Origin: Cladorrhinum sp. PSN259
Taxonomy: Eukaryota > Ascomycota > Sordariomycetes > Sordariales > Podosporaceae
Length of the DNA stretch: 64,000 bases
NCBI GenBank assembly: GCA_033725935.1
Contig: MU867073.1
Span: forward strand, 248,001-312,000
Direction: 5' to 3'
This document shows positions 32,283-44,132 of the stretch, piece after piece; positions within the stretch are counted from its first letter, which is position 1, and each line of letters begins with the position of its first letter. Under the pieces are notes generated by a model that ran no database searches, was not told the DNA's origin, and was given only the letters and a program-made list of their open reading frames with translations. Position numbers and translations under genes: made by a program.

Positions 32283-35200
32283 TTATAAGCCCACAACCTT
32301 CTCACTTGATGCATTAGTCTCCGTCAACGCTTCCTCCCTCTTGGCCTCCTTCTCACGAAGATTCTTCAACCGCCTTTGAATCTTGCACCCATTCTCTGCA
32401 GCCTGGACCCTCGCATCCTCTTTACTAATGCCCCCCGCCGGAAAGCTAGCCACCAGCTCGTTCCTCACATGAATATCGCATCCAAACCCCAGCCCGCCTA
32501 TTTCACCCTCCTTCCCGTCCACACTGTACACTCTGTACTCCGGCTGAGCCGTAAAGAAGTGATTCAACTCCTCCTTAGGGTGTAATAAATGAACCTTATC
32601 CTCCAACAACCGCCTCATCAGCCTCAATATCCCCGCACGCTCAATGAACTCCTCGCAGGCCTCAATCGATCCACCCGAATCAATCCACACAGCACCAACC
32701 AGCGCCTCAAACAGATCCGATTGAACCTTTTGCCCCTGCAACCTTAGGAGCTTAGACCAAGGATAAAACCTCCCACTGACGAATAATTCCTCCAATAGTT
32801 CCTCCCTCATCTCTTCGTGCCTCTGCCAGGCGTTTCTCAACAGCACGCCCAACTCGGGAGAAGAATGCCGCATAAACGACGACAGTGGGATTCTAAGCTT
32901 GGATTTTATCAGATTAAGCACCACGTTGTTCTTGCTGAATCTGCTATTCCTCCCGTAACCAACACCACCACCACCACCAGAAGACGTTGTGCTAGTGCCA
33001 CCCTCTAGAACCTGAACCTCAGCATCTACGCTCTCCTGCTCTCTGCACCATTCCATAACCAAAAATCCCAGAATATCTGCATTAACAAGGGCTGTACGGA
33101 ACAAATGTAGCTCCGAGTTCTCCAGCGGCCTTGGCTCCTTGATCTCAAACAGCTTGCTGACAACCACATAATCCAAAATAGCATCGCCCAAAAACTCTAA
33201 CCGATCAAAGGAAGCTCTAGTCCCAGGCGCGCTGTACGAAGGGTGCGTCATTGCTTCAATAAGCAGAGCCTTCTTCGTGAAAGCATACCCAATCAGATCC
33301 TCAATGGCCGCTTCCTCCAGAGTCAAAGGCAATGCTTCGTCTTCAGGCGCAGCCTTGTACAAACTCTGTTGATATTCTTCCAAGCTCGTCCAATCGACTT
33401 CGGGAAGAAACAAAGACATGCACTTCAGAGCCTTGGGCGCACCACCTGTAATAAACGACGCACCAATCAAGGCCTCGACAATGTCCGCAAGGGTCTTGGT
33501 CGACATTTTTCTCGTCGGCTCCTCCTTGACGAATGAAGCGTTCTCAATGAGATCCTCGACATACATCGGCCGCCACTTATGTTGCGTAAAAGCCTTGGCG
33601 ATGATGTATCTATCCAGTCCAAACTCAACCGCAGCCCGATAAAGCCTCGAATTCGATATTATCTTGTCCTTTGATGCCGAAAGATACCCCTCGGGCCAGT
33701 ACATGTACTTGGCGCATAAATAAATGCTGGTGCAGAACTTGAGAATTGAGTCTCCGAGAAACTCTATCCTCTCGTAATCCCTTGGTAGCCTGGCTCCTGG
33801 ACACGTAATAGCCGTGAGAACCAGCGAAAGATCCGTAATGCCGATTTTTTGTTGCAGCCGGGACTCCAAGAGCTCAGTCGCGACCAGGTGAGTTTCCAGA
33901 GCGCTCGTGATGGCTGGTACTAGCATGCCAATGTAAGTAAACAATGACGGGGCATTGTCGATTCTAGTGCGAGATATTGGAAGAACTGCTGGGTATGGCC
34001 GGATGGACGGCTCTACGTTAAGTTGTAGCCTTGGTCGCTGAAAGAATCCGGCCTTCTTAGGCAGGGGTCTGACTACCAGATACGTCGAGTCCTCTGGTGC
34101 TTCGTCATAGCGGTAGAATGTCTTCTTCACTTCGGAAACCGGAGGCTTGTTCGGGAGGCATTTGAAGTTGTAAAAGTAAGGATGGTCTGCCTCGTCAATG
34201 TGTCGTAAAAGAGGTATTGACGAGCCCTTTAGTGTTTCAAGGCTGACTTCAGAAGCAGCAATGTCATCAACGCTAAGATCTTGGTCAAGACACACGAGTC
34301 GAACCGGATATTGCTTGTTTTGATGAATGGAAAACCGATGACTAAATGCAAACGCGAGTACTGTAAGGGCGTGATCATTCTGAGTTTCACTGCTTGTGTC
34401 GACTTCGGCATCAGTAATGACCTCCCAGGACGAACGATGGTCCCAATAGAGAGTAAATTTCTCCATATAAGGGACTGGGATAGGAAGCACAATTTCGAAA
34501 TGTGCCTTTCGGGATCCATCTTGGTCAGATATCATCAGCTTTCGTCTGTATAACTTGGCACCACTTCGCCATGCCTGCGCCACTGAAGTCCATGGGTTAT
34601 ACTGCTGCCTCACGTCTACAAGGCCGTCGCGCGGTTCAACATCTTTCACCAAGTCCGTCTCCTTGACTGGTAGTAAATTGCTGTTGACCAAACCGGCTTC
34701 GTAGAGCTGACGGTATGCCTGGAAGGCCGCATCTTTGCATGCGTTCGCCTCAGACGGCCAAGCGCGGAGACTCTCGGCCTTTCTGAGCTCTGGTGGTAAG
34801 ACCATTGGCAGATGCACAGTTGCCTTCCGCAAGCCCGACTGGCGACTCTCCAGAGGGTTACCTTTCAAATCATGGATTGTGTAAAAGGGATTCCAGTTGA
34901 CGAATTTTCGGCTCGAGAGTGTAGTGCAAAAATGGTCGAGATGGGACTTTGCGTCATGGATCGCGAGCTGCGCACCAGTAGTCATGTCTTTGAGTACGGG
35001 ATAATCATCGGTGTCTGAATCCTCAATCTTCTCAAGCTCCTCCATCTCACGCATCTCATTCTCGTATCTCTCTTTCATCTCACGCTCAAGGTTTTGCCAT
35101 TCCTGGAGTGATTGATCGCTTTCGTCTACCACTAGCAGATACAATTGCGAAGCAGACATCCGTGCTCTTCCCCGACGCTGAATAAATGACTTGAGGTTGC

Positions 35201-36793
35201 TGGGTTTCTCAAAACAGATGACCAAGTTGCATACAGGTACATCGATTCCCTCCTCAAGAACGCTCGTGGCAACCAAGAGATTGATCCTGCCCTTTCGGAA
35301 TTGCTGTAGGGAAAGAAGATCTTCCTTCCTTGGGCTCAAGTCCAGAAAGCTCTTCTGAGTCCCGTTGCTTCCGACCATGGAACCCACACGATATCGAGAC
35401 GCAATTGAAGGGATGGCCGACAATGTGTGTGACAGCACAACAGCGGTGGCGCGTTCTTTTACAAAAACAATGCCAACAGGTTTCCCTTCATAAGACTCTA
35501 GGATCTCGACGAGAGCTTGGGTCTTGGGGCACAGGGCTTCTGGAGCCTCCGAAGGCGGCAAGGATTTGACTTTAACGACCGCCTTGGTAAGGTAGACCTT
35601 TTCGTCATTCGCCATAGCATCATCTTCGTTTCCTTTGAGCAATATGGTCACAACTCTGTGTATGTAGTAGTCTGCGGCCCACGGTCCGATCGAAGTGCAA
35701 ATCTCCTTGGCTCTGTTGCAAAGGGACTTCATTTGGTACTGACAAGGCGTGTCGTATTTCATTACAGCGTTTCTCAACTCTTCCATGCCGCTTTCTGTTT
35801 TTATGTGTTGTCGCAACCGTAAAATCCGTGGATCACTCCTGATGTCCATTTGATTATAGGCCTGGAGCAGACTGGACATGGACTGCGTTTCACCGTCGCC
35901 GCCTTCAGGACCTGTAAAGTGCCCGTATGGGAACGCGATCATGTCTGGACGGTTGACACGAGCCATCAAATCGCTACGATGTCTCTTTGGGGTTTTGCAA
36001 ATCGCATCCAGTGTTTTTTCGAGGGTGTCAATGTCTGAAAGATTGGAACTCATCAACGGACTGGCTGTTAGACCTAGAATATGGGGTACCGGACGGCCTT
36101 CGGCTTTTGCCCTCGCGTAGCCCTCCTTCATGAATCTTGCAACAGGATTCATTCTAATACAGTTATGGGCTGGAACATATCAGCTTCAGTGAGATTGTAA
36201 CAGGGACAAAGGAGAGGGCTACCTTCATCGATGACGACAAGGCCAAGGGACTCTATTTTGACAAAAGCGTGGGATACAGAGGCGTCAAATAAAATTTGGT
36301 AGGTTGAAACAACGATGCGGACATTGGCGAGAACCGCATCCCAAACTCCGGGCTTCATCTTCCATGAGTCGACATTGCTAGCGCCGCTGATGAACTTGGC
36401 CTGGACTTCAGATATCTGAGATGTGATGGCTTCAAACTGCTGAGACGCCAGTTCTACTGTTGGCGCGAGAAACCAGACTAGCTTGTCGCTCCGCTCGATC
36501 TCTTCCTTGATTCGTAGTACTGCGACCTGGGTCTTGCCGGTGCCGGTGTCCATGGCCACAATAATGTTTCGCTTGAGACTCTCTTCAAGCATCTCGAGTT
36601 GGTAAGCTCTGGCTGTCATGGCGAGGGTAGGTGGTGCTTTCAGCTCAGAGGGAGTACTGCTGCCATCAGTACTGATATCCTCGGCGTCGGATCCGCCATC
36701 CCTATTTGAACTCGCATCATCTCTGTTGACATGGAGAGGTTTATCCTCCACATCCGTGTCCGAGGTGTCGGACTGGTCTCGGTAGGATGCCAT
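32283..36793 (-). CDS. dcl-2: Dicer-like protein 2
   Basis: Cleaves double-stranded RNA into siRNAs for quelling and antiviral defence. Exons 36793-36223 and 36169-32283 (53-nt intron) give 1485 residues. The intron falls inside the helicase DEAH box (GAA G|CC CAT rebuilds D-E-A-H, residues 189-192). Order: acidic N-terminus; DExD helicase with MDTGTGKT at 81-88; helicase C with SFIQRRGRARMS; Dicer dimerisation domain at ~584-680; RNase IIIa with ERIEFLGDSILKF near 989 and ADIVEALIGA; RNase IIIb with DRLEFLGDAILDYV near 1177 and DLFEALVGAVWID; degenerate dsRNA-binding region near 1384-1460. Both RNase III centres keep their acidic residues, so it looks catalytically intact. A Gly/Ser-rich insert interrupts RNase IIIb. 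No PAZ domain is obvious, as usual in this class. Confidence 0.97.
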
Positions 36794-37747
36794 AGTCGTC
36801 AGTGGTGTTGCGCGTATGAGTATGACGCGGCCTGAGGTATCTCTTGCAAATACCGGGCAATACTAAGAGAAGAGAGGGGAAACGAGGCGAGTGTTTTTCA
36901 ATACAGCCTTGTGTACTCATCTCCCTACTACAGGCCTCGTCTACAAATGATGGAATCAGAGCGATATTGGTATTGGATGCTTCGGTGAGGCCCACCACGA
37001 CCTGACCTTCAGGGAAAGGCTCGGTCTTTCTGCATCACTGGTCAGCCAGTAAAATGAAAAGCGCACCACTAGCTTTTTCATGCCTACCGAACGGGAGTTC
37101 TTTCTTACGCCTGCGAGTATCGTCTTCAGGCCTGGAACATATCAAACAAGCCTGTAATAGTCTTTTTGACATCCACCGATACCTCTTTACGCCCGTTGCC
37201 CTTATCGTCAGGTCTCTGATTTTCTTTTTCACGATTGCAAAATCTCCATCGCCCCCGCTAGAGGTAGGTCTTGCTTTCGTCAGTCTTCCTGAACTTCCGA
37301 GGTGATTGAATTTCATGCCATTGTCGCTCAACTCATGGTTTGTTGGCAGGCGGAATCCATTGTGTCTTTCCCAGTTGGGCCGGTTAAAACTTCCAGGTTG
37401 TTTAGTTGCCTCTCCAGAAATTTGGGGGCACACACCTTCCCGGGCCGGAGGCTGTCTGGCAGTGGCTTTCTGGGCGATTGACTGGAAGTGGCATGCAGTA
37501 AATGCAGCCTTCCATGGATTGTGTGGAGTTAAACCATGTGCAACTTCACATCGGCATCTAGTCATCCATCTCCACCAACAACTCGTCACCTCACCCCTCT
37601 TTCCTTTTCTGTCGCTCGTACCAAATTACAACGCTAGGACGCGGCACACCGCGTGGATTTTGTAAATTTATTTTTTTCCATGGTGATAGATGCAACTCAG
37701 AAGAAAAATATTAATCAGCAAAACAGTCGTCAGCTCTCACCACAAAA
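36794..37747. other. Divergent promoter region of dcl-2 and the RCC1-like gene
   Basis: 954 bp between two divergently transcribed genes. Open frames such as 37035-37589 (minus) lack any domain. Regulatory elements were not identified. Confidence 0.45.
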
Positions 37748-38875
37748 ATGGAGCTATATGCAACAGGGCATAACGCTTGGCACCAATTACAATTCAAGGA
37801 CCCTGGTAGCACAGAAGAGCCCGATGATATCTCAACCTTCACTTCCGTACTGAGCACCGATGACGCCATCCTGTCAGTTCGTCCATTCTCATCTTACACG
37901 GCAGGTCAGTGACCGGTCCAATGATTTATAATGGCACATCATGCATGAGGATGATGAATTTACTTGTGCTGTCAGTTTTCATCAACTTACAAATCCACCA
38001 AAACAGTCTACATAAAAAACAATCTCAACCCTCAACTTGCAGGCCTACTTCCACAAACACACCAACTCCTACTAGAAACCCGACCGGAAATTTACCACAA
38101 TTTAGTAGAAGCCTCCAACAACATTATAGTCGGTCCGTCTTCATCCTTATCCCCATCCCCTTATTTCCACTTTTACTCACCCCTACCAGCGCCCTCAACC
38201 TCCTCCCCCAACACCCTCCACCAGCACCAATCCCTAACCTCCTTTCTCCTCAACGAAAACCCGCCCACATCCGTCCCCTTGAATCTTTCTCCAAACACAT
38301 CCATTTCGCAACTCATATCCTACGAAACCGGCTTTGCAGCCCTCACTTCTACAGCGGAAGTCTACACCTGGGGTGACGAGCGCTACTCCTCGTGTCTCGG
38401 CCGAGACGTCAACACCTCCTCAACAGCATTGATTCCAGGCTTAGTACCCGACCTTCTTGACCTCCCCACAGGGCCCATCACCAAAATCTCCGCAGGCGGG
38501 TACACCCTCGCCGCCCTTACAGTTGGAAACGATCTTTACCTCTGGGGAGACCTAGGTCGAACTCCAACTCTCTCCTCACTAAACCTTTCAGATAGGCCAG
38601 ACCCGGCAATTGTATGCGAGGAGGGAGAAGAAGAAGGTAAAGACATCGCCGACGTAGCAGTGGGGGTTTCCCACATCATAGTCCTTACCACAGACGGCGA
38701 GGTATACGCCATCGGCGACAACACCAACCTACAGCTCGGGATTCCAGGGGTAGAATCGGTCAAAAACTGGACTCGAGTTAGAATAGATTTTGGTAAACAA
38801 CCAGCCCCCTGCTCTATTGTCGGCGTAGACGCTGGACCTAGAAACTCATTCTTGATTGTTAGGGCAAAACACTAG
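37748..38875 (+). CDS. RCC1-repeat protein (Ats1-like)
   Basis: Predicted beta-propeller of RCC1 repeats. Exons 37748-37904 and 38043-38875, with a 138-nt intron (GTCAGT...TTGCAG), give 329 residues; the phase-1 junction makes a Gly codon and keeps frame. Repeat blocks: MELYATGHNAWHQLQF at the start, TSTAEVYTWGDERYSSCLGR, KISAGGYTLAALTVGNDLYLWGD, GVSHIIVLTTDGEVYAIGDN and NLQLGIPG. The first intron contains other possible acceptors, so the 5' splice pattern could vary. Length and composition are close to yeast Ats1, which works with the Elongator/diphthamide machinery; that link is inference. It is divergent from dcl-2 and converges on the proteasome gene. Confidence 0.82.
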
Positions 38876-39083
38876 ATTAATCAGCGGTTCATTCAAAAAT
38901 GTGATCACAACTTCCTCATTTATGTGCATGGTCGGGTCCTTAGCTTGTTTGCTTCTTTCTATTTCCCATTCCGTTCCCTGTCTAGTTGTAGTACAAAGCC
39001 CTGCAAAGACTCTCAAGAACGCTTTCCCATTTCATTCATCATGCCAACACAAACGCCTTAGTAGTGTGAAGTTTCCCCCGCAA

Positions 39084-40206
39084 TTATAGATTCGTGAGAT
39101 AGTCTTCGATTTCCTGGGGAGTGAGCTTCCGGAAACGGGGTCCGGTTGCCCCCTCGACGCCCTCAACACCGAGGAGATGGTCTGCTGGAGGTCCAACGAT
39201 ACCTATTAAGGAAAATCGCCAGTCAGTATTTCATGTTCCGTCTGTAACATCATAGACAATCTCGTAGGGAGTAACTCACCAATCTCAATCGTCTCCCCGT
39301 TCATCTCGCCCTCAATCGTCTCCTTCAACGTCAACAACGCAATATGCACGGCATCCTCCAGCTCCAATCCCTCGGTATACCTCTTCTCCAAGAAGGTCTT
39401 GGCCGTAGTAGCGCTCTTGCCGATAGCCGTGGCCTTCCAGGGGAAGTAGCTCCCGCTAGGATCGACCTGGTACAGCATGGGCCCGCCCTTGAGGATACCA
39501 CCCGTCTTTCCGCTCAGCTTCTTGCCCTCCTCCCCTTCCTTGGCCTCGATCTCCTCCTCTGGGAGGATACCTTCGTCCCAACCAGCAATTAGCAAGCTCA
39601 CACCGTACGGCCTCACACCACCCGACTGTGTCGCCTCCTGCATCACGCGCGCAACGTCTTGGACAAGAATGCGGGTTGGGGGGTACTCGTTGTAGATGCG
39701 CTTGTAGCCGGTGTGCGATACCTTGCGCGCGCGGTCGACGAGAACTCTGTAGTCGGGGCCCATGCCTGAGTAGACCATGCCGATGTTGGGCGTGATGAGA
39801 CTGATCTTGGATAGAGAGGAGGGGTCGGCGAGCGGGGATGACGACTTCTTCTCCGTGGCTAGGACTATACCGTTCGTTGCTGTTGTTCGGTGGTTTGGCG
39901 GTTAGGGATGGGCTTGTTTGGCGGGGCAGGGGATAGGAGGGGAAGCTTACCCTTGATGCCCAGGGCTGTTACACCTTGGTTGACCGCATTGAGGGCATAT
40001 TCTGCGTAAAAACGGTGTTAGAGGTCGCGAGAATATGGTTTGCCATCGAGAGCTTCCGTCCATCGCCTGGGCGAGGTAACTAACCAATCTGCACCAGCTT
40101 GCCACTATTCTTGATGTCAGCGCTGTTACATGCCCACTTGCTAGCTTAAGCAACCTTCTTACCTGGGAGAGAATGTTGTGAGAGAAAACGAGTATCTGTC
40201 GGCCAT
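39084..40206 (-). CDS. pre8: 20S proteasome subunit alpha type-2
   Basis: Structural alpha-ring subunit of the 20S proteasome. Five exons: 40206-40163, 40104-40085 (20 nt), 40001-39951, 39879-39280 and 39202-39084, totalling 277 residues. The N-terminal signature DRYSFSLTTFSPSGKLVQIEY is rebuilt across three junctions, which supports the micro-exon. Other blocks: ATEKKSSSPLADPSS, YSGMGPDYRVLVDRARK and ALLTLKETIEGEMN. A charged insert of about 25 residues (EEEIEAKEGEEGKKLSGK) follows GWDEG and precedes PMLYQVDPSGSYF; it makes the protein longer than the usual ~235-250. The insert has no pyrimidine tract or good splice sites, so it appears coding. Cytosol and nucleus. Confidence 0.95.
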
Positions 40207-40945
40207 GGTGTCTGACTATCTGTCTGTGTGGAGCTCTGAAATCGGTCGTTGAGAGTAGGATGTGGATTGAGTTACTCCAAACTTTGGGTTCTAAAGTTGG
40301 CGATTTCGAGAGGTTGCAGTGTTTGTCGTTCAGCAACCTCCAGCCCAGGCACGGGTGTTGCGCGTTCGACCGCCTGGAACTGACCTGTCCAGTCCAGCCC
40401 GGGAGAGCTTTGGCCAACAAGTGGAACTGGAGCTCCTGATTCGCCCAATTTACACACCTCAAGTGGGGTTTCTGGCAGCCCGGCTCTGGTGCCTCTTCTT
40501 TGCTCCGCACGTGGGGCTAACCTAGATGGGGAAGTGCCCTGAGAGAAAGATTTCAAAAACTACGCCCGAATTTCAAAGAAGTTTTTCTTTTCTTTGTCAC
40601 ATCACGATCTCAGAAACCAGATGGTGCTTAAGATGTGAGAAATAAATCGCCGGGAGGCCATTTGGCAAAAGGTAAAGAAACAAACACGGTGTTTTGGGTC
40701 TCAAACGAAAACACTGATTTTACTCGGTCTTGCACGACGTCCTCCTGGACAGGAAATTGCCTAAGCTCAGTTGGCGTCATTTTGACCACTTGTCGCTTCC
40801 GAGATGTTCCTCAACCTTCTTGCTTCTTTCACCTTCCTTTTATCAGCAACATCATTTCGAGCACATTCAGAGCTGTACATTGGAGACCGCATAACTACTT
40901 CACAGATATTTTCCGTTTCCACAAAGTTTGAGAAATCAGTAAATC
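40207..40945. other. Divergent promoter region
   Basis: 739 bp between the proteasome gene (minus) and the RING-CH gene (plus). No gene-like frame or repeat was found. Confidence 0.5.
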
Positions 40946-42005
40946 ATGGACACAGCCGCTCCACAGTGGAAATGGCCTTCGGACCTCGATTCTCAAGATG
41001 ACCACTCCCAGAACGGCCAGCCAGTTTACAGGAGGCGACATTATGCGAGACCAGAGGCTTCCACAGCAGGCTCCGAACAATCCGACCCGGCCGATTTGCC
41101 AGAGGAGACGACGCCAGAGCCTCAGCCCACTCGACGGAGACGATATTACAAGCCGCGCAAGTGCCGTATCTGCTTGGAAGACGTTTTGCCCACCACCGAT
41201 CTTGACGATTCACTGGCGGGCCGAGTTTTTGGTGCAAGAGCCCGTGTGCGCTATGTATCAGAAGACTCGGAGCTTGGGAGGCTCATGTCGCCATGTCTTT
41301 GCAAAGGTTCTCAGAAATACGTTCACGAGGGTTGTCTGCAGGCGTGGAGAAATGCGATGCCTTCGGACGCTCGGCACTTCTACCGTTGTCCGACTTGCGG
41401 ATTCGAATACCGCATGGAGCGATTGCGATGGAGTCGGTGGTTATCGAGTACAACATTACGGGCCGTCCTGACTGCTCTCGTCATGCTGGTCACGATTTTT
41501 GTTTTGGGGTTCATTGCTGATCCCTTCATGGCCTATCTGAGCGAAGGAAGCAGTGGATCTATCCTGTGGTCCTGGGGTGATGATTTGGACCACGTCCCGC
41601 TTTCAGTTCCGTTCGAGGATGTTGATCCCGAAGGGTGGCTGGTTCACTTTATCAAAGGGTTTCTCTCCCTTGGTGTTCTGGGCTTTTTTAATTCATTGGC
41701 GAGTTTGGGCTGGTTCAGTCGGTATAGCATCGAGCGTGGCTACCGTAATCGGCGGCGAGGAAGAGATACCATGGATTGGAATAGCTGGTTCGTGGTTGCT
41801 GTTGGAGTTGTCACATTCGTTTTTGTAAGTGAAATAGCTTCCGAGGTCACTGTCAAGTAACATGCTAACTCACAACTAGGGATCCTGGAAATTCGTTAGC
41901 AAGATTAGCTCTAGGCTACTTGAGAAAGCCAGCGATCGTGTTATGGATGTTCAAGGGGATGATGGCCCAGATGAAGACGAAGAGGATGATTACGATGAAG
42001 AGTAG
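40946..42005 (+). CDS. RING-CH (MARCH-type) transmembrane E3 ubiquitin ligase
   Basis: Exons 40946-41824 and 41880-42005 (55-nt intron with CTAAC branch) give 334 residues. A C4HC3 RING-variant finger lies at ~72-150: CRICLEDVL, then LMSPCLCKGSQKYVHEGCLQAW and FYRCPTCGFEY, with His in the fifth position as in MARCH/Doa10-type fingers. The loop between the first two Cys pairs is unusually long (~35 residues). Three or so membrane helices follow: LRAVLTALVMLVTIFVLGFI, FIKGFLSLGVLGFFNSLASL and SWFVVAVGVVTFVFG. The C-terminus is highly acidic. Likely an E3 of the ER/Golgi/vacuolar membrane; substrates are unknown. Confidence 0.88.
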
Positions 42006-43064
42006 GACTGGCTTGGTAATTTGCCAGTTATACCTGCACACTCTTAAGCTACCACAGCTGCTCTTCCATGCAGTGGCCGCTAGTCTGTGTGCAGAGATTG
42101 AGCTTTGCAACAGCCTGGAGAACAAGGCGTCTTGTCGCGTTCTCAATGGGTTAGCGCAAATGCGGCAATCCTATTCGGGAGAGGGTCTTCGGACTTTCTG
42201 GCTGATGCCTTTCTTCTTCTCCAGCTTTATGCTGGCCTTTCTGATGGGTCGAGGAACCGGCTGGGATTTCTACAAATGAACTCTGAGTGTGATTCATGTA
42301 CTGCAGTTAGATTCCCGAATTTCATAGTTTCCAGAATGATATTGCCTTGATTGATTCATATTCTACTTTTCAGGATTCGAGTGACAATGATCCGTCGTTG
42401 TCTACGGTACCTTCAGTAGATACATGGTACCAAGGTAGCGTGGGTAGTTTGGCGAAACGGCGACTGGACGCGGGTGCCATTCCTTATCGATAACAGTTGT
42501 GAAGCTGCTTAGCGTCATTTCGTCCCCTGAATTTCAATGTTCGGCCAGTCTGCTTGCACGAGCTGACACCTGTCAGCAGCAAATAGTAATAATCGTAATA
42601 ATACGATAATTTATTCCCAAACACAACCGCGACTAGACACCCAAGCCAGCCTGAGGAGGGAGACGGTTAGAGGATTGAAGAGCTGTTACGACCATCCCTC
42701 AAATGTTTTCGCGCTGAGACGACGATACGACGCCATTCCTTTATTTTCTGACATCCGCTTATCTTGTGGAAGAGTCTTGTGCGAGGCCAGCCAATTCCCC
42801 AGATGTCGAGCCACTGATCCATGTATCATCATATTGCGAAAAATATCTCGGCGCCATTATAGCCATTGATCAGACAGCTTGTTGTCTCTGAGGACCGAGC
42901 GATTCGAATATCCGATTTTCGGAAACCGAGACCTGCTACAGGAGCACTGACCCGCGAGTTACGACCCATTCATCGCCGCAGCGCATTCGAGGGGCCTCCA
43001 TCCCATTCAACCGTTTGCATACTCTAGACCGATTGCCTTGTTAGGCCAAACGTGGATTACCAAA
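42006..43064. other. Intergenic, about 1.1 kb
   Basis: 3' end of the RING-CH gene and promoter of the GT34 gene. The frame at 41920-42279 overlaps the RING-CH terminal exon in another phase and is not credited. No other feature. Confidence 0.45.
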
Positions 43065-44132
43065 ATGCACTACGCATACCCCCCGCGGAAGGCATCGCAT
43101 CCTCCGCCGTATGCCCCGCGAACCAGTCGAAATATTCCTGGGCTGAGGAGGAATCGCGCCAAGCTCCTTGCCATCGTCGGTCTTTTCTTCATCACCGTGA
43201 TATGGCTCCTCACACGACCCAGCAGTCACCACGCTGTCCCCTCGCCACACAAGCCATCCGGTAACCCGCCAGTTGTGATAGTAACAGTCCTGGATGAGAC
43301 CACATACGACAAGGACTACTTGGATACCATCAGGGAGAACAGATTAAAATATGCCGAGAAGCATGGTAGGTGAAAGAGATCATGGCAGGCAACACCGAAA
43401 TACAAACAGTTAACACTGCCTGTTGCAATAGGATACAAGACCTTCTTCGCCAAGATTGGTGACTACGACCTCAAGAATTCCCCCAAGTCTTGGGCAAAGG
43501 TCGTTGCTATGCGCCATGCGCTTACCAAGTTCCCCGACGCCTATTTCCTTTGGTATCTTGACCAGAATGCTTTTATCATGAATCCTCGTCTCAAGGTCGA
43601 GGACCACATTATGAAGAACGCACGACTCGAAGAGCTGATGAAGAAGGATCAGCCCGTTGTACCCCCTGACAGTATTATCAAGACTTTCAGCCACCTCAAG
43701 GGGCAAGATGTCGACTTTGTCCTCACCCAGGACAATGAAGGGCTCTCCTCAGGGAGCTTCATTGTGCGTAACGGGGAATGGGCACGGTTCTTCCTGGAGA
43801 CTTGGTTTGATCCGATATACAGAAGCTACAATTTTCAGAAAGCCGAGACGCATGCTCTGGTAAGCTTCATTATCAACAAACCTCCTCGAATGTCCCTCTA
43901 ACCAAATTATCAGGAGCATATCGTACAGTGGCACCCCACCATTCTTGCCCGCATGGCCATCATTGACCAGCGCCTTCTCAACTCCTATAGCCAACGAATC
44001 AAGGGGGTCGAGTACAAGGAAGGAGACTTTGCAGTCAGGTTGGTGGACTGCTTGGCCGCTGGCGTTCAGGCCTGCGTTACCGAGTCCCAGAAGTTTGTGC
44101 AACAATGGCGGACATCTTTCACCGCTTCCTGA
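43065..44132 (+). CDS. GT34-family mannosyl/galactosyltransferase (Mnn10/Mnn11/Gma12-like)
   Basis: Golgi type II glycosyltransferase adding hexoses to N-glycan outer chains. Exons 43065-43365, 43432-43859 and 43914-44132 give 315 residues; the start is the first ATG (MHYAYPPRK). A signal anchor lies at ~43-53 (LLAIVGLFFITVIWLL). The family core is clear: YAEKHGYKTFFAKIGDYD across the first junction, then SWAKVVAMRHALTKFPDAYF, LWYLDQNAFIMNP and, near the end, EHIVQWHPTILARMAIIDQR. In the metal-binding block Asn replaces the second acidic residue often seen (LDQNA rather than LDxDA); whether this affects activity is unknown. It is at the short end of the family. Donor sugar cannot be told from sequence. 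Confidence 0.88.

Noticed and set aside
37035..37589. 184-codon minus-strand frame upstream of dcl-2
   Set aside because: No domain and odd composition; sits in a divergent promoter region.
39500..39590. An unspliced intron in the proteasome alpha-2 gene
   Set aside because: Only a weak GTATCC donor, no branch site or pyrimidine tract; the segment stays open and in frame.
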